Source of the DNA: Ditylenchus dipsaci
Lineage: Eukaryota > Nematoda > Chromadorea > Rhabditida > Anguinidae
Direction of reading: 5' to 3'
Assembly (NCBI GenBank): GCA_004194705.1
Contig: SADC01001344.1
Coordinates: 339,119-403,118 of the forward strand
Length of the DNA: 64,000 nucleotides
Shown here: piece after piece, positions 58,316 to 64,000 of the stretch
How the letters are laid out: each line of letters starts with the position of its first letter
Numbering within the stretch: the stretch's first letter is position 1
The notes under the pieces: model-generated
Told to the model about the DNA's origin: nothing
Databases searched by the model: none
Seen by the model: only the letters and a program-made list of their open reading frames with translations
Program-made: the position numbers and the translations under genes

Positions 58316-59985
58316 TAGGGTACACATCCAAAGCGAATAGATGATCTTCAGTTCGACTCTCAGTGGGCGCATAACCTATTCTTTTACTCTATATTTTTAA
58401 GTAAGTTCACTGACTACTAAGGTCAAAAACTATTTAGGAATTTATCGGAATCAATTCCAGCACTGCTTCACTGTCACCAAATTCCCTAATTTGGGAGTTC
58501 GTGCAAATGACCATCCAAATGAAAGGAAACCATCCAAAATGATGCATACTTAGTTTTATTTACCTCAACCTCTACCAATTTTATTTATTTGTCGACACGT
58601 GTAGTAACTTTCTAGGGTATATTTACGGGAAACCAAATAGAAATTTTTTCGCGCCAGAATCACTTCAGAAAAACACTTCAGAAAACAGTAAACACAAAAA
58701 AATTTTGAGAGGTAGGGTCGGTATTATTTGGGAACTGACGTTTTGCGATTTCAATTTACATTATTTCACAAAAACGTATGCTAAAAATAACGGCAAGAAG
58801 CAGAGCTACATTTTGAGTATAAGCTTATAAATAACCACAAAATAATACCGAAAGTTCCAGGAAAGCCTGGGTAGAATGCATGGATTTGGACATCGTGCAA
58901 TGTTTCTTAAATTTGAGCTCTGACTAATTATAACTTTTTTCCTTGTTTGATAGCTCAAAACTCTCAAAAACATTAATTTTCGGCAATTTAGCCTAAGTTA
59001 GCCTAGATAAAACTTTCAGTAGGTGTAAAGCCTGCGCTGATGATCTTATTGGATAGAACAAGATCATTTTGACACCAAATTTGTCAATTGAAGGAGATAA
59101 AAAGGACAGGATCCTGAGATTTTTTTGTCCTCACTTTTAGCCGTCAATCTTGTGATGAGAGTGAGAATAAAAAAACAGTTCTTATCTCTCGTAACAGTGA
59201 GATTCTCACTGAAAGTCAGAATCTCAGTGAGAATTACCGTAATTCCTCTGATAAGAGCCCATGGGCGCTTGTTTTTCAAAACCCGAAAATCTGAAATTTT
59301 GGCGCGGTCTCAAAAATTTTGAGTGCTCAATCAATGTCTAAAAACGCGGAGTCAGTAAGCTCGTGGAGTTGAACTACCATGAAACTTGATAAGCACACCA
59401 ATTTGGAATTTTAAATCGCGCAAGACCACCCTAATTTTGTCAATAATGTTTAGAATCGTTTTTTGTTTGCATGTGAAAATTTTCAAAATATAGAACGGTT
59501 TACTAAAAAAAAACGTATGGACAAATCAGGGTGGTCCCGCGCGAATTCGAATTTCGCAAATTGCTGCTGCTCATCAATTTCTCGTGTCCTTGAAAAATGC
59601 AAAAACAGATTAGCTAAATATTTGCGCTGGCTGAGACAGAGGTAGTAAAGTTAGGGTGGGCGCTCATTAGAGCACGGGCGCTTATTTAGAGAAAGTACGG
59701 TAAGCCAAGATCGGATGTTATTGAGCGTGAGGACGTTTTTTTGAGAGTGAGCGAGAACAAAATTTGTCCTCACAGTATTCGAGTTTGGCTGAGAATAACT
59801 TTTTTCCTCCTCACAGTCAGTAAGAGTGAGAATTGAAAAAAAACCTTGTGAGTGAGTGAGATTCACACTGAGAATTCTCAGTGAGAATCTCACTCTGAGT
59901 GAGCTCAGTAAAACACTGGTATCCATGCACTGGCAATCGAACCTGAGAGATCATCTTTTCGCTATTGATGTGTACCCCATTTGAA
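58316..59985. mobile_element. 1 kb-type element (copy E), enlarged by insertions
   Basis: GGGTACACATCCAAAGCGAA with TTCAGTTCGACTCTCAGTGGG at the left; the inverse (GGCAATCGAACCTGAGAGA, then TTCGCTATTGATGTGTACCC) at the right. The interior has CCAGCACTGCTTCACTGTCA. GAGATTCTCACTGAG repeats (59190-59235; 59720-59910) and a TACCGTA MITE were added. Confidence 0.7.
59235..59702. mobile_element. Large TACCGTA-type element
   Basis: TACCGTAATTCCTCTGATAAG at the left and ATTTAGAGAAAGTACGGTA at the right, with GAGCCCATGGGCGCT near the left end and GGGCGCTCATTAGAGC near the right. At 468 bases it is about twice as long as its relatives. TA at both edges. Confidence 0.75.
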
Positions 59986-60171
59986 GAATTAGATCACATT
60001 TACACTTCTCACCGCTTATTTGCCAAAGAAATCAAGAGTATAAACGGAAAGAGTCTATTGGCGAAAAGATGCCATTGGCGAAATGATCTCATTGGCGAAA
60101 AAATGCCATTGGCGAATGGTTTCGTTGGCGAAAAGATGCAGTTGGCGAAATGACATTATTGGCGAAAGGCA

Positions 60172-61315
60172 CTAGGTCATTTCGTCCCCGGTCATTTCGT
60201 CCCCCGGTCATTTCGTCCCTGCCTTTTCGTCCCCGGTCACTTCGTCCAAAAAAACCGCCAATTTGAATTTTCAAACAGGTTCAAATACTGGGATAGTAAA
60301 CACTTTTTCTAACTTAAAATTGTGTCAGGAATTGGGTTTTTTAGGACCAAAATTGTAATTTTACCCACCCCAACTCTATAAATAGGGTGGTACCTCCTGG
60401 TCAGGTGTATATATACACCTGGATAGCCTGAAAATTGGATCAAAATTTGTTTTCGTTTTCGGGTTCCAAAACCTATTTTCTGTACCTATTCGAGCATTCT
60501 AAAGAAGGTTTGACAGTAGTAAAACTACATTTTGACGGTACTTTCGCAGTTTTTCGTAAATCTTGCAATACGTAATTTCAGCACTGTCATACCATCTTTA
60601 GAATGCTTGAATTCGTGCGAAAACATTTTTGGATTTCCCAATAGCGTAAAAAAAATTCGATCCAAGTGGACACACTTGGTTTAGTTGGTGCATGGCAGAT
60701 CCGAATGATCCAGCTGCTAGCATGGTCAGATGCTTTGCAAAAATACTTTATTAAACAATCTGGGTATTGTCGAATAAGTACTGCCCTTTAGGTACCACTA
60801 ACTAAAATTACTATCTATCACCACCCAGGCACTTCCACCTGAGCACCGATTCATATCACTGCCTTGTTACTACCACTAAGTACTACTTTCTCGGTACACA
60901 ACTTCATACTATCAGGTGGATTCCCTACAGGATAGAAAACTATTCATAGGAAAAAACTCCAGAACTGGGGTTCCTGATGTTTTAGCATTATAAAACCGTG
61001 TTCAGAAACCAATTATGGATAGGTACAATAATTTTTAGTTACTTTCAATTAAATCCAATATTCGGATTCTGGAGGTGGATACCCATTTAGAGGAGGTACC
61101 AGGAGATTACACTGTCATCCTGAGGCTCACGGGTCTTATAAATACAAATATATGACTGTCATTCAAGAAAAAAATGTCTGCTACCCATGGATCTGAACCT
61201 GTTTGAAAATTTTCAAATTGGCGGCTTTTGGGGACGAAAAGGCCAGGGGACGAAATGACCGGGGGACGAAATGACCGGGGATGAAATGCCGGGACGAAAA
61301 GACCGTCGCCTTGGC
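60172..61315. mobile_element. Fold-back with GGTCATTTCGTCCCC arms
   Basis: 60175-60250 has four to five units of GGTCATTTCGTCCCC; 61230-61310 the inverse GGGGACGAAATGACC. Inside are an inverted pair CCGCCAATTTGAATTTTCAAA (60255; 61200) and the AAGGTTTGACAGTAGTAAAAC hairpin near 60510. No ORF. Confidence 0.85.
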
Positions 61316-61482
61316 GAAAATTTCATTGGCGAAACGATTACGCCCCCAAAATTGTCAGGTCGGCGCCGGCGCCCGTTCTGACTAGCGGCGCTGGCTCCCG
61401 TGCAACTATGGTGCCGGCTTATTGAGGTTTTGCTTTTTAATGATGAAAATTACAGGTGCCGGCTTATCGAGGTTTGACTGTA

Positions 61483-63379
61483 CATAGAATTTTTTCATTT
61501 TTTTGCTAACAGACAGAAAAAATTGAATGGGGAGACTCGATAAAATGTCAAAATAGTCAAAATTTGCCTGGTCCCGCCTCACAGCGTGTCATCCTATCAA
61601 ATTCATTCAAAATAAATTTTGAATTTGAATTCAAAACATAACTTTTGTGTCAGGACCACGTGAAAAAATATTGCAATTTTTCCGATCATTACTATTACTT
61701 TCTTGTGGTAAGCATACTAGTCTTCGATAGGCTATGCTTTGTACCAACGGAAAGCTGACAAAATTTTACACATTTCTGTCGTTTCGCTTTTTTTCACATT
61801 TTGCCTACATATTATGCAGAAATGTAAATACCAATTAAAGTTACTGATTTCAGTTGTGACTGACGCATTTTAGATGATCTGCGCTCTCTGAAAAATCTGG
61901 CCGAAAAAAATTCTGTCTGGTTAAAAAGATAGCTCTTGATTGCGCTATCGATTGGTATAAAAAAATTTAAGAAAGTATGGGTTTTCCAGAAACTTTCATG
62001 GGTATTTGACAGAAAATGGATTCTTATCCAACAGTTCAGCAGGTATAATTTTCAAAATTTCTAATAAGCGTCTGTATTTTTACTGGCCAAAACATTCCGG
62101 CTGCTCAAAAAATAGCTCCTTCTCTGGCTATTGATTGATGTATGAATTTGTGAAAAAAATGGGTTTTCGGAAAAATAATTGGGTTGGTTGATGTCCAGTG
62201 GATTTCCATCATAGTTCATCAGGTATAATTCTCGAAATTTGTTGTTTGGTGATCTTTGGCCAAATCTTTATTTTGGCTATACACTTAACTTCGAGATGAA
62301 TCAGACACTCACAATAAAGTCCAATAGTAGGAATAAGGAATACAGTCAACCCTCGAATAGTGGCCCCTCGATATGTGTCCCCTTTGGCCCATAATTTCGT
62401 TGTCAAATTTTAGTTTTAGCTCAGGTCTTTCTCAATGTTAAATACCTTCCTATAATAGCAGTCACTACTGGGAAAGAACCACATCATTACTGTCAATGCC
62501 CTGATGGTTAACCCACTGACAAGGAACCTTCCTAGGTGTTAGTGCGGGATCAATCACATGGGGTAACTTTTTCACCAAACTTACAAATTCAGTGCAAGTG
62601 AAGATCTCATTCGATAACCTTTTGTCTTATAAAGCTCGACAATCAGGATCCTATCTCTATTTTACGGAAGATACCATGATTTATCATGGTTTTATGAAAA
62701 GATTTTCATGGAAAATATTTTTTTTTCAATAATCTAAACACTGCCTAGACCCTAATTTAGCTCCTCATTTGTTGCCGAGGTGGCCAAATTAAATCTAGAA
62801 ACATTTGCTTAGTTAAGAAAAGCATTTTTTTCCATGAAAAATTTTCATAAAACCATGATACCTGTATTATCGTTAACTTCCGAAAATGGAGATGGAGTCC
62901 TGATTGTCGAGTTTTTAGGACATCAAGGGCTACTGGATGAATTATTTCATATTCAAGATATAATGTGTGAGTTTGGTAGAAAAAATTACCGCATGTGATA
63001 TCGGTACCCAATAACATACTTTTAAAACAATTTTTTTGTAAAAAATTGGTTTAAGAAAAGAAAAACACGCTTTGTGGAGTAGCATGTTTATTATTTAAAG
63101 TAGGGACCCACGGTGCATAAGTACCAAGTATCCAAATGTGAATCCTGCTTTAAACTCCACTCCCACAAACGATCACAACTCAAATTCTGCACTTTATTTG
63201 ATCGAAAAAATAGTATAGCACTTCTCTTTGCAGCGAACATAACTTTTCACCACAGAAATAAAACTTGTAGATATACAAGCCATTACGGTTACTTTAGCGC
63301 AGGTTAGGCATTCATAGTAACAGAGGTAATTGTTACAGACTATTTGCAGGTGTCACAAGTTCGCATCCGGTGACGGAAA
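61483..63379. other. No gene; solo element end and one fold-back
   Basis: A single TA-CAGTCAACCCTCGAATAGTGG end lies at 62342. 62635-62915 is an imperfect inverted pair (CGACAATCAGGATCC and TTTTCATGGAAAATATTTTT against their inverses). No exon chain was recognised. Confidence 0.5.
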
Positions 63380-64000
63380 ACAGCACATTAAAGCCTGAAG
63401 TTCAAAAAAGATCCAAATGAAGTTCAGGGGGAGGTTAAGAACAAGCCAGCAAGAAAGTTAGGATAGGTTGAGATGAGATAAGGAGTTTGAGAGGAGGATC
63501 AGAAAGGTTGAAAAAAGTGGAAAACTTTTTTCATTTTTCTACAGTCATATTGGGAAGTTCATTTTGAAGTTCAAAAAAGGTTCATTAAAGACTCATAGTA
63601 ATCTTGTATAGCGAAGTCTCTATTTTCAATTAAAGTTGAACTCAACCTCCGTCAACCTTTTTTCATCTTTATGAAGTTCATGTCAACCTCAAGAGTACCT
63701 TTTAAAACCCGTTTCAACCTTTGCGATATGAAGTTCAAACAAGGACCGAGTGAAGTTCATTCAAGGCTCAAAGTATCTTGTATAGCAAAGCCCCTATGTT
63801 AAAATTTAAGTTGAACTCACCTCCGGCCAACCTTTTTTCAACCTACCCAAGTGTCATTTCAACCTCAAATCTACCCTTTATTAAAATCATTTGAACTTTT
63901 CCTTTGGAGTTCAAACGAAGTAAAATGAACTTCATGTGAAGTTCAAATGAGCTCCACGACATCATCATTCATGTTCGAAGAATTTGCATGTCATCTTCGC
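63380..64000. repeat. TGAAGTTCAAA / CAACCTTTTTTCA array
   Basis: Short units such as AATGAAGTTCATTTCAAGG and GTCAACCTTTTTTCA alternate, with two larger direct copies (about 63580-63680 and 63760-63860, both containing TCTTGTATAGCRAAG). It is probably the left arm of a fold-back truncated by the window edge. Confidence 0.6.

Larger units (their letters stand above)
58101..60165. mobile_element. Fold-back with TTCGCCAATGGAATCTTT arms
   Basis: 58101-58245 repeats CTTTTCGCCAATGGAAT, 60050-60165 the inverse ATTGGCGAAAAGATGCC, and the inner arms (TTTGGCAAATAAGCAGTGAG, 58268; CTCACCGCTTATTTGCCAAAG, 60005) also pair. A piece of the same array (TTTCATTGGCGAAACGATTA) lies at 61320-61345. It sits inside the 57720-61482 element. 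Confidence 0.85.
57720..61482. mobile_element. Outer TA element with CAGTCAAAYCTCGATAAGCC ends
   Basis: TA-CAGTCAAATCTCGATAAGCC at the left and the inverse GGCTTATCGAGGTTTGACTG-TA at the right. The inner arms share GCACGGGCGCCGGCTT (57950) with GGCGCTGGCTCCCGTGCAAC (61385). The left end also repeats AAAAGTTCGTTCCAGCCTAG as at 3636. Everything between is occupied by later insertions. Confidence 0.8.

Overview
This is a gene-poor, AT-rich stretch of an invertebrate animal nuclear genome. The animal assignment rests on gene fragments of a muscle-LIM-type protein, a DNAJB12/14-type ER chaperone, an ESCRT-I MVB12 subunit and an H3K9-type SET methyltransferase. Most introns within conserved domains are about 40-60 nt with T-rich AG acceptors. 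I cannot name the species.

Conserved genes, all read from exons that join in phase: an SF1-helicase-like fragment (about 9.1-10.2 kb, +); a pre-SET/SET/post-SET histone methyltransferase (14.08-17.35 kb, -); an MVB12-like gene starting head-to-head with it (18.08-19.39 kb, +); a SWIM zinc-finger fragment (30.6-31.25 kb, +); a LIM-domain gene (36.93-39.60 kb, -); a FLYWCH/MULE transposase (41.16-42.64 kb, -); an unidentified gene with a poly(A) signal (46.9-47.6 kb, +); a DNAJB12-like gene (48.32-51.08 kb, -); and unidentified exons at 54.0-57.4 kb (+) with a mariner-like element between them. Almost every one needs single-base corrections, mostly lost bases in homopolymer runs. That points to uncorrected long-read errors at least as strongly as to gene decay.

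The rest is dominated by inverted-repeat (fold-back) DNA nested several levels deep. Three classes recur. (1) TA-flanked elements of Tc1/mariner/pogo type with ends TACCGTATTTNCTCTAATA or TACAGTCRANNCTCGATA. (2) Elements of about 1 kb whose inverted ends carry a tRNA T-arm/B-box-like motif next to GCGATGCGTATATAAAG. (3) Large fold-backs whose arms are 15-21 bp minisatellites, each built on a different unit. One internal block is conserved next to two different minisatellites (32.5/33.7 kb and 51.7 kb), suggesting related elements that swap or rapidly rewrite their terminal arrays. A 2.4 kb block carrying the last exon of the methyltransferase is present twice in inverted orientation (13.7-16.1 and 42.6-45.1 kb).

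Layout: 0-9 kb nested fold-backs; 9-10 kb helicase remnant; 10-13.7 kb repeats with twin tRNA-like SINEs; 13.7-19.4 kb methyltransferase/MVB12 pair; 19.5-36.5 kb fold-backs with one SWIM fragment; 36.9-42.6 kb LIM gene and MULE; 42.6-45.1 kb inverted duplication; 47-51 kb DNAJB12 gene with transposons in its large intron; 51-64 kb nested elements with a mariner copy.
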